From Natrinema marinum (lineage in GTDB: Archaea; Halobacteriota; Halobacteria; Halobacteriales; Natrialbaceae), in NCBI RefSeq assembly GCF_024296685.1, contig NZ_CP100763.1, positions 248,001-312,000 of the forward strand: a DNA stretch of 64,000 nucleotides, given 5' to 3'. Below are positions 34,568 through 43,046 of the stretch, piece after piece (the first letter of the stretch is position 1; the number at the start of each line of letters is the position of its first letter). The notes under the pieces were generated by a model. That model saw only the letters and a list, made by a program, of their open reading frames with translations. It made no database searches and was not told the DNA's origin. Position numbers and translations under genes: made by a program.

Positions 34568-34930
34568 ATGTCGACAGGGGTGCTCATCGTGGACGACTCT
34601 CATTTTATGCGGAATTTACTGCGTCAGATCTTGGAGCAGGATTACCGCATCCTCGGAGAGGCGTCCAACGGAGCAGAAGCCGTCAAACTGTACAAAGAAC
34701 ACGATCCCGATATCGTGATGATGGACATCGTGATGCCCAAGTGCAACGGCATCAAGGCGACCGCGGCGATTAAGAAGATCGATCCGGACGCCCGCGTCAT
34801 CATGTGTACGAGCGTCGGACAGCGTGAGAAGATGAAACTCGCCGTGAAGGCTGGCGCGGACGGCTATGTCACGAAACCGTTCGAAGAACCCAGCGTCAGA
34901 AAGGCCCTCTCAGACGTCGTTGCGGCATGA
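34568..34930 (+). CDS. cheY: Chemotaxis response regulator CheY
   Basis: A 120-residue single receiver domain with phospho-acceptor Asp53 (MMDIVMP), acidic pair Asp9-Asp10 (LIVDDS), the conserved TS pair in CTSVGQ and Lys in VTKPFEEP. CheY-P signals from CheA to the motility motor. A TTTATG box near 34525 gives a possible own promoter with a short leader. It overlaps cheB by 4 nt. Confidence 0.97.
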   Translation: MSTGVLIVDDSHFMRNLLRQILEQDYRILGEASNGAEAVKLYKEHDPDIVMMDIVMPKCNGIKATAAIKKIDPDARVIMCTSVGQREKMKLAVKAGADGYVTKPFEEPSVRKALSDVVAA

Positions 34931-36138
34931 CGCGAGTACTCGTTGTCGACGACTCGAGGTTTATGCGGACAGTCATCGGCAACGCGCTCTCTGGGGCCGG
35001 ATACGACGTGGAAACAGCTGCGAACGGATCGGAAGGCGTCGAACTCGCGGGTACGTTCGATCCGGACGTCGTTACGATGGACGTCGAGATGCCCGAAATG
35101 GACGGCATCGACGCCGTCGAACGAATTATGGCCACGAATCCGACCGCGATTCTCATGCTCAGCGTCCATACCGAACGCGGTGCGGAGGCGACGCTCGACG
35201 CCTTAGAGCGTGGAGCAGTGGACTTTCTCCACAAACCCGACGGCTCCGGCTCGCGGAACATCGCTCACTTGACCGACGAGGTTATCGAGACGGTCGACGA
35301 CCTCGCGGAAGCCGATGTCTCGTCGGTCGCGCTCGCCCGCACTGCGGCGACGGCCTACGCGACCAGCGCGGGCCGCGCCGAAAACCCCGGCCACACGACA
35401 GCGACCGGGAACGCTGTCGCGGGCGGTTCGGACGTCCAGTCGAACGTCGACAGCGGAACGATCAGTCCGGGCGTCACGCCCGGTTTCGGCTCCGATTCCG
35501 CCGGCGACGAGACCACACCGATCGCCGTCGACGATGATCGCGCGGACGCCCCGACGGTCGTCATCGGCGCGTCGACCGGCGGCCCGAAGATCGTCGAGCG
35601 GTTGTTCGACCGGCTTCCCGCCGCTCTCGAGGCGAAGGTGCTGGTCGTCCAGCACATGCCCGCCGGCTTCACGGCGCGGCTGGCAGAACGGCTCGACGAG
35701 CGCAGCGCCTACGACGTGACCGAGGCGACGGACCGACAGCGACTCGAGTCCGGCGAGGTCGCTGTCGCGCCGGGCGGCCACCACCTCGAGGTGGTGAGCA
35801 ACGTCGGCGATGGGTTGCGCCTGCGACTCGACGACGGCGAGCGCGTCCACGGCGTGCGCCCGGCGATCGACGTGACGATGGAAAGCGCCGCTAAACGGGT
35901 TTCTGACGCCCTCTGTGGCGTCGTGCTGACCGGAATGGGCCGCGACGGAGCAGCCGGAATCGAGGCGATCAAAGCCGCCGGCGGCCACACGATCGCACAG
36001 GACGAGGCGACGAGTCCGGTCTTTGGCATCCCCTGTCAAGCAATCGAAACGGGCTGTGTGGACACGATCGTGCCCGCGGACGGCGTCGCCGACGCGATCG
36101 TCGACGCGTTCACGACGGACGGTGAGAACGATGACTGA
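34927..36138 (+). CDS. cheB: Chemotaxis protein-glutamate methylesterase CheB
   Basis: A 403-residue two-domain protein: an N-terminal receiver with Asp52 (TMDVEMPEMDG) and a C-terminal methylesterase domain with the catalytic residues Ser in GASTGGP, His in VQHMPAGFT and Asp in TGMGRDGAAG. It removes methyl groups from, or deamidates, receptors. A linker of about 70 residues (about 130-205, Gly/Ala/Thr-rich) is longer than usual. It overlaps cheA by 8 nt. Confidence 0.96.
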   Translation: MTRVLVVDDSRFMRTVIGNALSGAGYDVETAANGSEGVELAGTFDPDVVTMDVEMPEMDGIDAVERIMATNPTAILMLSVHTERGAEATLDALERGAVDFLHKPDGSGSRNIAHLTDEVIETVDDLAEADVSSVALARTAATAYATSAGRAENPGHTTATGNAVAGGSDVQSNVDSGTISPGVTPGFGSDSAGDETTPIAVDDDRADAPTVVIGASTGGPKIVERLFDRLPAALEAKVLVVQHMPAGFTARLAERLDERSAYDVTEATDRQRLESGEVAVAPGGHHLEVVSNVGDGLRLRLDDGERVHGVRPAIDVTMESAAKRVSDALCGVVLTGMGRDGAAGIEAIKAAGGHTIAQDEATSPVFGIPCQAIETGCVDTIVPADGVADAIVDAFTTDGENDD

Positions 36139-39100
36139 TTATCTCACAGACTTCGTTCAGGAGAGCGAAGAACGAATCACGGAACTGAACAACGCCTTGC
36201 TCACCCTCGAGCGCGAGCCCGACGATGAGGAGGCGATGGAGAACATCTTCCGGATCGCACACACCCTCAAGGGTAACTGTGGGGCGATGGGGCTGGACTC
36301 GGCCAGCGATCTCGCCCACGCGATCGAGGACTTGCTCGACGCCGTTCGTCGGGACGACCTCGAGGTGACGTCGGAACTGATGGACGCCGTCTTCGACGCC
36401 GTCGACGAACTCGAGACGATGATCGACGAAGTCGCCGCGACCGGCGAGATCGAGACCGATCCGTCGGCGACGATCCGGGCGCTCCGTGCGCAGCTCGATC
36501 GCGCCGACGAGGCGGCCGGATTCGCCGCGCCGACGGCCGACGAGATCGACGATGTCTGTTCGCGGTTCGACCCGCCCGAAGACGACGACCACGACGTCTA
36601 TCTCGTCCGACTCGACATCGCCGAGCGCGAGGGCGTGAACAACGGCAAGCTGGTCGTCGACGCCCTAATAGACGCGTTCGATCTAATCGGGACCGCCCCC
36701 TCACAGGAGCGTCTCGAGGCCGCGGAGTACGACGGCCGATTCGACGCTGTCTTCGGGACTGCGGTCGGCGAAGCCGCGATCACGTCCGGCCTCGAGCCGG
36801 TCGAGGAGGTCGACGAGTTCGAGATCGTCGACGTAAGCGACCGGTTCGAGGAGGCCGACGAGACCGACCAGCCATCCCAGCCTGTCGACGACCCCGAGCC
36901 GGGCGAGGGGATCTCCGCCGAAGAGGCTCAGGACCTCGAGGTCGACGACCTCCTCGACGAGTTCACCGAGTTCGACGACTTAGACGAGATGGTCGAAGAC
37001 GTCGACGACGACGACCTCGCTGCCTTTGAGGACATGGGCGAGGCCGGCTCGTTCGACGACCTGCTCGCGGAGCAAGATGTCGACATCGATGACGAGCCCG
37101 GCGAACCGCCGGCCGAAGCGCTCGACGAGGCCGACACCGACGCGTCCGAGCAGGGGTCGACGGCCGACGCGGGGTCCGACACCGACGATGTCGACGACGC
37201 CAGTGCCGTCTTCAACGAGCTCAAAGACGAGGTGGAGATGGTCGGCTTCGACGAACTCCAAGACGAACTCGCCGAACTCGAGTTCGACGAGTTCGACGAC
37301 GAGGAGGAAGTCGGCATGGACGAACTCCTCGGCGAGGACGCCGACGACGACTCGTTCCTCGAGGGCGATGCGCCGTCCGAGAGCGAGGTCGACGACATCC
37401 TCGTCGACGATGATGTCGAAGCCGACGATATCGAAGCCGACGAGAGTGCCGAGATCGAATCCACGGTCGAGCCGACGGAATCGGACGCGAGCGACGACGG
37501 AACGGCCGACAACGGCGACCACGTGGTAGACGCCACCGACGACGCCGCGGACTCGACGGCGACGCAAGCGCCGGAGACGGAGCGAGTCGACGACGATTCG
37601 GACGCATCCGAGGCGGACGTGGACTCCGACGACTCGGCCGATGCGACCGACGACTCCGATCTCGAGCAGGTCGATACCGGCGATGAGACCGATGACTCCG
37701 ATCTCGAGGAGCCAGCAGTCGACGCAGATACCGAAGGCGACGACGCAGAGGAACCGTCTGACGGCGGCGTCGATGATGAACCGGCGGCCGACGACGAAAC
37801 CGGTGGTGACGACGATCGGTCGACGGCGACCGATGATGTGGCTCCCACCGACGCCGATCCGGGCGAAGAGACGGAGGCCATCGAGTCTCCGGCCGAGGAC
37901 GGAGCCGAGACCGACTCGGCCGCGGAACCGGTCGAATCGGACGCTCCGGAGACGGACGACGCGTCGGTGCAAGCAGCGGACCCGGCTGCACCGAGCGACG
38001 ACGCGGCCGACGACGTCGACCTCGAGACCGAGGCGGTCGAGACAGCCGAGGACGACGAGTCAGGGACCGTCGACTCGTTCGGAGACGACGCCGACGATGT
38101 CGAGCCCACGGCGGCGTTCGGCGACTTCGGCTCCGCGGACGCCGAGACAGAGGCGTTCGACGACGGGTTTGAATCGGCAGACGACGGTTTCGACGACGAC
38201 CTCGATGACGAGTTTGATGACGACCTCGATGATGAGTTTGACGACGGTTTCGACGACGACTTCGACGAGGAACTCGACGACGAGGTCTTCGCTGGAACCG
38301 ACGAATTCGACGTCGGCGCGGCGGGATTCGATTCGCCGACGCCGGACTCGGATGCGACCGACGCGACCGCCGAGTCGGCCGCCTTCGGCGACGATCCGAC
38401 CGACGACGGTACCGATGCCGACGACGACATCGAACGGACTATCGAGGAGCCGACTCTCGAGATTCCGGAGCTCACCGTCCCCGAGACGGACGAACAGGCG
38501 GACGACGACGAGAGCCAGCCCGGCGAGGTCCAGTCCGTCCGGGTCGACGTCGAACAGATCGACTCGCTGCTGACCCTCGTCGAGGGGCTGGTCACGAGCC
38601 GCGTCCGCCTTCGCCACGCGGCCGAAGCAGAGGCCGAGGGCAACGACGCGCTCGAGACGGAACTCGATGCGCTGTCGGAACTGACGACGGACCTCCAGGA
38701 GACGGTCATGGACATCCGACTCGTGCCGCTCCAGACCGTGACGAACCGCTTGCCGCGGGTCGTCCGCGACATCGCTCGCGATCAGGACAAAGAGGTCGCC
38801 TTCGAGATGCACGGTGAGACCGTCGAACTCGACCGGAGTATTCTCGACCGGATCGGCGACCCGCTGATCCACCTCGTCCGCAACGCCGTCGACCACGGGA
38901 TCGAATCGCCCGAGGCGCGCGAACAAGCGGACAAATCTCCCGAAGGGACCGTCGAGGTCCACGCAGACCGCGCCCGGGATCGCGTGACGATCTCGGTCGA
39001 GGACGACGGCAGCGGGCTCGACCCCGATCGACTCCGGGCGGAGGCCGTCGATGCCGAAGTCATAACGGAATCCGAAGCGGCCGAGTTGTCCGACGAGGAT

Positions 39101-39664
39101 GCCTACGAACTCATCTTCCATCCCGGCCTCTCGACGGTCGACGAAGTGACCGACATCAGCGGCCGGGGCGTCGGCATGGACGTGGTCAAGCGGACGATCG
39201 AGGACTTGGATGGGACGGTCTCGATCGACAGCGAGCCCAGCGAGGGCACGACCGTGACGATGGAACTCCCCGTGACGGTCGCGATCGACGAGATCCTGTT
39301 CGTCGAGAGCGGCGGCGAGGAGTTCGGCGTCCCGACCAAGGCCGTCCGCGACATCGAGTCGGCCAGCGCCCTCGAGTCGACCGGCGAGCACTCCGTCCTC
39401 CCCAGCGAGGACGGCGACTACCCCGTTATCCCGCTCGCCGACGTGCTCGAGACGCCGGCGCCGGGCGCGAACGGCGACGGAATGGTCGTCCGAATCCGCG
39501 GCGAGGTCCGCGAGGTGGCCCTGCACTGCGACCGCGTCCATGGCCAGCAGGAGGTCGTCGTCAAGCCCTTCGAGGGCTTCATGAGCGGGGTTCCGGGGCT
39601 CAGCGGTGCGACGGTGCGAGGGCGGGGAGAGGTAGTCAACATCTTGGATGTGACGACATTATGA
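36131..39664 (+). CDS. cheA: Chemotaxis histidine kinase CheA with very long acidic linker
   Basis: This 1177-residue CheA is much longer than the usual 600-700. The HPt domain is at residues 1-105 with phospho-His44 (AHTLKGN). A P2-like domain lies at about 150-245. Residues about 245-795 are an Asp/Glu-rich low-complexity linker with tandem FDDDLDDE units. The dimerisation helix starts about 798, and the ATPase has N-box HLVRNAVDHGI (about 914), G1 DDGSGLD and G2 GRGVGMDVVK (about 1011). A CheW-like domain closes the protein. The start at 36131 is the first ATG in the HPt frame and overlaps cheB; a longer open frame upstream has no homology. Confidence 0.95.
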   Translation: MTDYLTDFVQESEERITELNNALLTLEREPDDEEAMENIFRIAHTLKGNCGAMGLDSASDLAHAIEDLLDAVRRDDLEVTSELMDAVFDAVDELETMIDEVAATGEIETDPSATIRALRAQLDRADEAAGFAAPTADEIDDVCSRFDPPEDDDHDVYLVRLDIAEREGVNNGKLVVDALIDAFDLIGTAPSQERLEAAEYDGRFDAVFGTAVGEAAITSGLEPVEEVDEFEIVDVSDRFEEADETDQPSQPVDDPEPGEGISAEEAQDLEVDDLLDEFTEFDDLDEMVEDVDDDDLAAFEDMGEAGSFDDLLAEQDVDIDDEPGEPPAEALDEADTDASEQGSTADAGSDTDDVDDASAVFNELKDEVEMVGFDELQDELAELEFDEFDDEEEVGMDELLGEDADDDSFLEGDAPSESEVDDILVDDDVEADDIEADESAEIESTVEPTESDASDDGTADNGDHVVDATDDAADSTATQAPETERVDDDSDASEADVDSDDSADATDDSDLEQVDTGDETDDSDLEEPAVDADTEGDDAEEPSDGGVDDEPAADDETGGDDDRSTATDDVAPTDADPGEETEAIESPAEDGAETDSAAEPVESDAPETDDASVQAADPAAPSDDAADDVDLETEAVETAEDDESGTVDSFGDDADDVEPTAAFGDFGSADAETEAFDDGFESADDGFDDDLDDEFDDDLDDEFDDGFDDDFDEELDDEVFAGTDEFDVGAAGFDSPTPDSDATDATAESAAFGDDPTDDGTDADDDIERTIEEPTLEIPELTVPETDEQADDDESQPGEVQSVRVDVEQIDSLLTLVEGLVTSRVRLRHAAEAEAEGNDALETELDALSELTTDLQETVMDIRLVPLQTVTNRLPRVVRDIARDQDKEVAFEMHGETVELDRSILDRIGDPLIHLVRNAVDHGIESPEAREQADKSPEGTVEVHADRARDRVTISVEDDGSGLDPDRLRAEAVDAEVITESEAAELSDEDAYELIFHPGLSTVDEVTDISGRGVGMDVVKRTIEDLDGTVSIDSEPSEGTTVTMELPVTVAIDEILFVESGGEEFGVPTKAVRDIESASALESTGEHSVLPSEDGDYPVIPLADVLETPAPGANGDGMVVRIRGEVREVALHCDRVHGQQEVVVKPFEGFMSGVPGLSGATVRGRGEVVNILDVTTL
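38195..38242 (+). repeat. Tandem 24-bp repeat in the cheA linker
   Basis: Two adjacent 24-bp units (38195-38218, 38219-38242) differ at two positions and encode FDDDLDDE-type acidic octads. They lie within the disordered linker and probably expanded by replication slippage. Confidence 0.7.
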
Positions 39665-39698
39665 ACGAACGCAAACACCCAACCCTACGGAGGAAACC

Positions 39699-40304
39699 AT
39701 GACGATGATGGTCGACATACGCAAGCTGAGCTTCATAAACGAAATGGCGAAAGTCGGGACGAACGGCGTCGCCGACAACATGAGCAAACTCACGGGCGAG
39801 GACGCCCAGATGGAGGTGACCAAAACCAACTTCATCGACGTCGAGGACATCGAGTCCCAACTCGACGGCGGCAAGCGGGTCGGCGTCCGGGTCCGACTGC
39901 TCGATCCGCCCCACGGACACATCCTCATCCTCTTCCCCGAGGCGAGCGCGAAGAAGATCACCGCGATCATGCTGCGCGACGTCGTCGACGACATGGGCGA
40001 TGTCTCGGGCAAGATGGCCAGAAGCGCTGTCGAAGAGATGGGCAACATGATGGCCAGCGGGTTCATCGACGGCTGGGCCGACGTGCTCGGGCGCGCGATC
40101 GACATCGCCGCGCCCCAACTCGTCTACGCGCCCGCCGGCGACATCGTCACCCGGACGGCCAGTCTGGGCGGCGACGATCTCGCCCTGTTCTTCGACTCGG
40201 ATCTCTCCGTGCCCAGCTATCAGATCGAAGCCGAAATATACGCCTTCCCCGACCTGGCTGAGTTCGTCGAAATGGTCAACGGCATCGAAGTCCAGCCCGC
40301 ATGA
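39699..40304 (+). CDS. cheC: CheC-family phosphatase (single domain)
   Basis: The 201-residue protein has the CheC signature SAVEEMGNMMASGFIDGWADVL (Glu and Asn of the dephosphorylation site) once, near residue 110, and a Ser/Asp-rich N-terminus with the ILFPEASAKK block. CheC removes phosphate from CheY and partners CheD. A GGAGG ribosome-binding site lies 5 nt before the ATG at 39699; two further ATG codons follow at 39705 and 39708. It overlaps the next gene by 4 nt. Confidence 0.9.
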   Translation: MTMMVDIRKLSFINEMAKVGTNGVADNMSKLTGEDAQMEVTKTNFIDVEDIESQLDGGKRVGVRVRLLDPPHGHILILFPEASAKKITAIMLRDVVDDMGDVSGKMARSAVEEMGNMMASGFIDGWADVLGRAIDIAAPQLVYAPAGDIVTRTASLGGDDLALFFDSDLSVPSYQIEAEIYAFPDLAEFVEMVNGIEVQPA

Positions 40305-41569
40305 AACTCGACGTCAACGCGCTCGGCACGTTCTACCGGATGGCTCGAGAAGGGGCCGGACTGGCGGCGGGCCGACTCACCCACATGTTAGGCGTCGAAA
40401 CGCAGGTCGGTGTGACGAAACTCAACTTCATGCGCGGTCAGGAGATCCGGCGTGACTTCGAGGACTCGACCGAGAAGGTCGGCGTTCGGGTCAAGCTGAC
40501 CGGCGCGATCGAGGGCTACTCGGTCGTCGTCTTCGAGCGCGAGAACGCGTTGCGGATCGTCCAGACGCTGCTCGCCGAGGCCGGTCCCGAGGCCGACGTC
40601 GACGCCGATGTCGACGATCTCGAGGGCTTCGACGAAATGACCGAGAGCGCCACGACCGAGGTCGGCCACATCATGAACAGCGGGTTCATCGACGGCTGGG
40701 CCGACGTGCTCGAGGCCGTCATCGACGTCTCGACGCCGGAGTTCGTCGAGGGCCAGACCGCGGAACCGTTCTTCGGCGACATCGACGAGGCGCCGGCCGA
40801 CGACGACCTCGCCTTGCTCTTCCAGAGTCGGATCGAGACCGTCGGCACCGAGGTCGGCTTCAGCCACTACCTCTTCCCCAAACGCGAGTCGCTCTCGAAG
40901 CTCCTCGAGCGACTGCGCAGCAGCGACGGCATCGAGTACGACAAGCTGGACGGTTTCGACCGGATGGCCGAACGCGGGGCCGAAGAGGTCGCCAAGACCG
41001 CGACCACGCTGACCGGAATCGATACGAGCGTCGAGATCCGCCGGCTCAACTTCGTTTCGCTCGAGGCGATCCCCGAGCAGGTCGCAAACGAGACGCTCGT
41101 CGGGGTCGCCTTCGAGTTCGACGGGATGCCGAGTGGCTATCTCCTCTTCCTGTTCGACGAGGAGTCGGCCCACGAGATCGTCGACGCGATGGTGCCGATG
41201 GAGATCGAGGAGGAGGGCTTCGGCGAGATGGGGACCAGCGCGATCAAAGAACTGGGCAACATCATGGCCAGTGGCTTTCTGGATGGCTGGGCGAACGTCC
41301 TCGATACGACGATCGATCACTCGACGCCGGAGTTCATCCACGACATCGGCGCTGCCGCCGTCGACCCCGTGATCATCCAACTCGGCGAGAATCAGGACTT
41401 CGCGTTCGTCTTCGATACGGTCGTCGTCGCCGACGGCCGCGAGTTCGACTGTGAAGTGTACGCGATCCCGGACGAGTCGGATCTCGAACGAGCGCTGAAC
41501 AACTTAGACGTCGATCGGATCGAGGACACCCCGACGACGGCGGAGTTCCAGGAAGTCGATAACGCATGA
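40301..41569 (+). CDS. cheC: Double-domain CheC protein
   Basis: This 422-residue protein contains two CheC modules. The first has SATTEVGHIMNSGFIDGWADVL near residue 117, where the phosphatase Glu and a varied His/Asn replace parts of the motif. The second has SAIKELGNIMASGFLDGWANVLD near residue 310, with the complete Glu-Asn pattern. It could bring two phosphatase sites together or use one for CheD binding. It overlaps both neighbours by 4 nt. Confidence 0.88.
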   Translation: MKLDVNALGTFYRMAREGAGLAAGRLTHMLGVETQVGVTKLNFMRGQEIRRDFEDSTEKVGVRVKLTGAIEGYSVVVFERENALRIVQTLLAEAGPEADVDADVDDLEGFDEMTESATTEVGHIMNSGFIDGWADVLEAVIDVSTPEFVEGQTAEPFFGDIDEAPADDDLALLFQSRIETVGTEVGFSHYLFPKRESLSKLLERLRSSDGIEYDKLDGFDRMAERGAEEVAKTATTLTGIDTSVEIRRLNFVSLEAIPEQVANETLVGVAFEFDGMPSGYLLFLFDEESAHEIVDAMVPMEIEEEGFGEMGTSAIKELGNIMASGFLDGWANVLDTTIDHSTPEFIHDIGAAAVDPVIIQLGENQDFAFVFDTVVVADGREFDCEVYAIPDESDLERALNNLDVDRIEDTPTTAEFQEVDNA

Positions 41570-42081
41570 AAACCTACGGAACCGAACCAGGTGCACCGAC
41601 GCCGGTCCAGGTGGGTATCTCCGAGCTGGTCGTCAGCGACGGCGACGACACGCTCAAGTCCTACGGACTCGGCTCGTGTCTGGCGATCGCCCTGTACGAT
41701 CCGGACTCCGGGATCGGCGGGCTCGCACACGTCATGCTCCCCGACGGCGACGCCGCGGACAACAGCGAGCGCAAACCCGGCAAGTACGCCGACACCGCGA
41801 TTCGCGCACTGCTGCGGCGGATGGTCGAGCAGGGAGCCAACTACACCACCGTCGAAGCGAAGATCGCCGGCGGCAGCGACATGTTCGAGTTCGAGAGCTT
41901 CGGCGACGGCGTCGGCCAGCGAAACATCGCCGCCGCGAAAGAGGAACTCGAGAAGTTAGGCGTTCCCCTCGAGGCCGAAGACGTCGGCGGGGAGTACGGC
42001 CGGACCGTCGAGTTCACGCCCGGATCGGGCACGCTTACGGTGAAGTCCTCGAACAGTGACAACGGAGTGACGGAGCTGTGA
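41566..42081 (+). CDS. cheD: Chemoreceptor glutamine deamidase CheD
   Basis: A 171-residue CheD with catalytic Cys38 (YGLGSCLAI), His55 (GLAHVMLP) and Thr77 (KYADTAI), plus the conserved KIAGGSDMF and RNIAAAKEEL segments. It deamidates receptor glutamines and binds CheC. It overlaps cheC2 by 4 nt and cheR by 4 nt. Confidence 0.96.
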   Translation: MKTYGTEPGAPTPVQVGISELVVSDGDDTLKSYGLGSCLAIALYDPDSGIGGLAHVMLPDGDAADNSERKPGKYADTAIRALLRRMVEQGANYTTVEAKIAGGSDMFEFESFGDGVGQRNIAAAKEELEKLGVPLEAEDVGGEYGRTVEFTPGSGTLTVKSSNSDNGVTEL

Positions 42082-42980
42082 TCGGCGACGGCGCTGGCGA
42101 CGCCGATACCCCCCCGGACCGAACGGACGACGACACCTTCGCCGACCTCCTCGCGTTCGTCGAGGACGAACTGGCTTTCGCGACGAGTCACTACAACGAC
42201 AGCTACCTCGACCGGCGCGTCTCCTCGCGGATGCGCCGCACGCAAAGCGAGAGCTACGAGGCCTATTTCGACGTCCTGCGCGAGGACCCCGATGAACAGG
42301 AGGAACTACTCGAGGCGCTGAGCATCAACGTCACGGGCTTCTTTCGCAACCCCGATGTCTGGTCGGGGATCCGAACGGTCCTCCGGGGGCTCACCGCGAC
42401 CACCGAGACCGTCCGCGTCTGGAGCGCCGCGTGTGCGGACGGCCGTGAACCCTACTCGCTGGCGATGCTCGCCCGCGACGACCCCGATATCGACGCGTCC
42501 TCCGTCTACGTTCTCGGCACCGACATCAGCGAACCGGCACTGGAGACGGCTCGAGCCGGCGTCTACGAGGAGTCTCGAACGGTCGACTTGGACGACCAGC
42601 TCTCCTATCTCGACGACTACCATCAGTACGTCGACGTCGACGGGCGGACCTACCGGATCCGCGACGACGTGAGACGTAACGTGCGCTTTCAGCGCCACGA
42701 CCTGATCAACGACGAGCCCAAGTCCGGCTTCGACCTCGTCGTCTGTCGGAACCTGTTTATCTACATCGACAACGCGTACAAGCAGTCGATGCTCGAGACC
42801 ATCGCGCGGTCGCTGCGACCGGCCGGCTACCTCGTCATCGGTAAGGCGGAGACGATCCCGCCGAACCTCAAGTCCGCCTTCACCGTTCGCGAGGCTCGCT
42901 TGCGCATCTATCAGCGAGAGATGGCGAGGACGAGCGCCGAACAGTCGGATCGGCGCGCGAACTCGAGCCCCGAATCCTGA
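42078..42980 (+). CDS. cheR: Chemotaxis protein methyltransferase CheR
   Basis: The 300-residue protein has an N-terminal helical domain (YLDRRVSSRMRRTQSESYEAY), FFRNPDVW, the SAM-binding ACADGREPYSLAM loop, and the catalytic-domain VCRNLFIYIDN segment. CheR methylates receptor glutamates, opposite to CheB. It starts with GTG at 42078, whose last two bases begin the cheD stop. It is the last gene of the che operon; no CheF or receptor follows. Confidence 0.96.
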   Translation: MIGDGAGDADTPPDRTDDDTFADLLAFVEDELAFATSHYNDSYLDRRVSSRMRRTQSESYEAYFDVLREDPDEQEELLEALSINVTGFFRNPDVWSGIRTVLRGLTATTETVRVWSAACADGREPYSLAMLARDDPDIDASSVYVLGTDISEPALETARAGVYEESRTVDLDDQLSYLDDYHQYVDVDGRTYRIRDDVRRNVRFQRHDLINDEPKSGFDLVVCRNLFIYIDNAYKQSMLETIARSLRPAGYLVIGKAETIPPNLKSAFTVREARLRIYQREMARTSAEQSDRRANSSPES

Positions 42981-43046
42981 TCCTCCGCGGTTCGTCGGCG
43001 AAACCGACCGGGTGTTACATGACCGTCCGCCGACTACTCCCGACGA

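Noticed and set aside
36928-38772. A 614-codon minus-strand Ser-rich frame inside cheA
   Set aside because: It is the antisense of the Asp/Glu codon repeats (GAC/GAG read as GTC/CTC and TCG) and has no domain.
38060-39541. A 493-codon minus-strand frame in the cheA kinase region
   Set aside because: It has no recognisable motifs and is on the opposite strand from a well-supported kinase domain.
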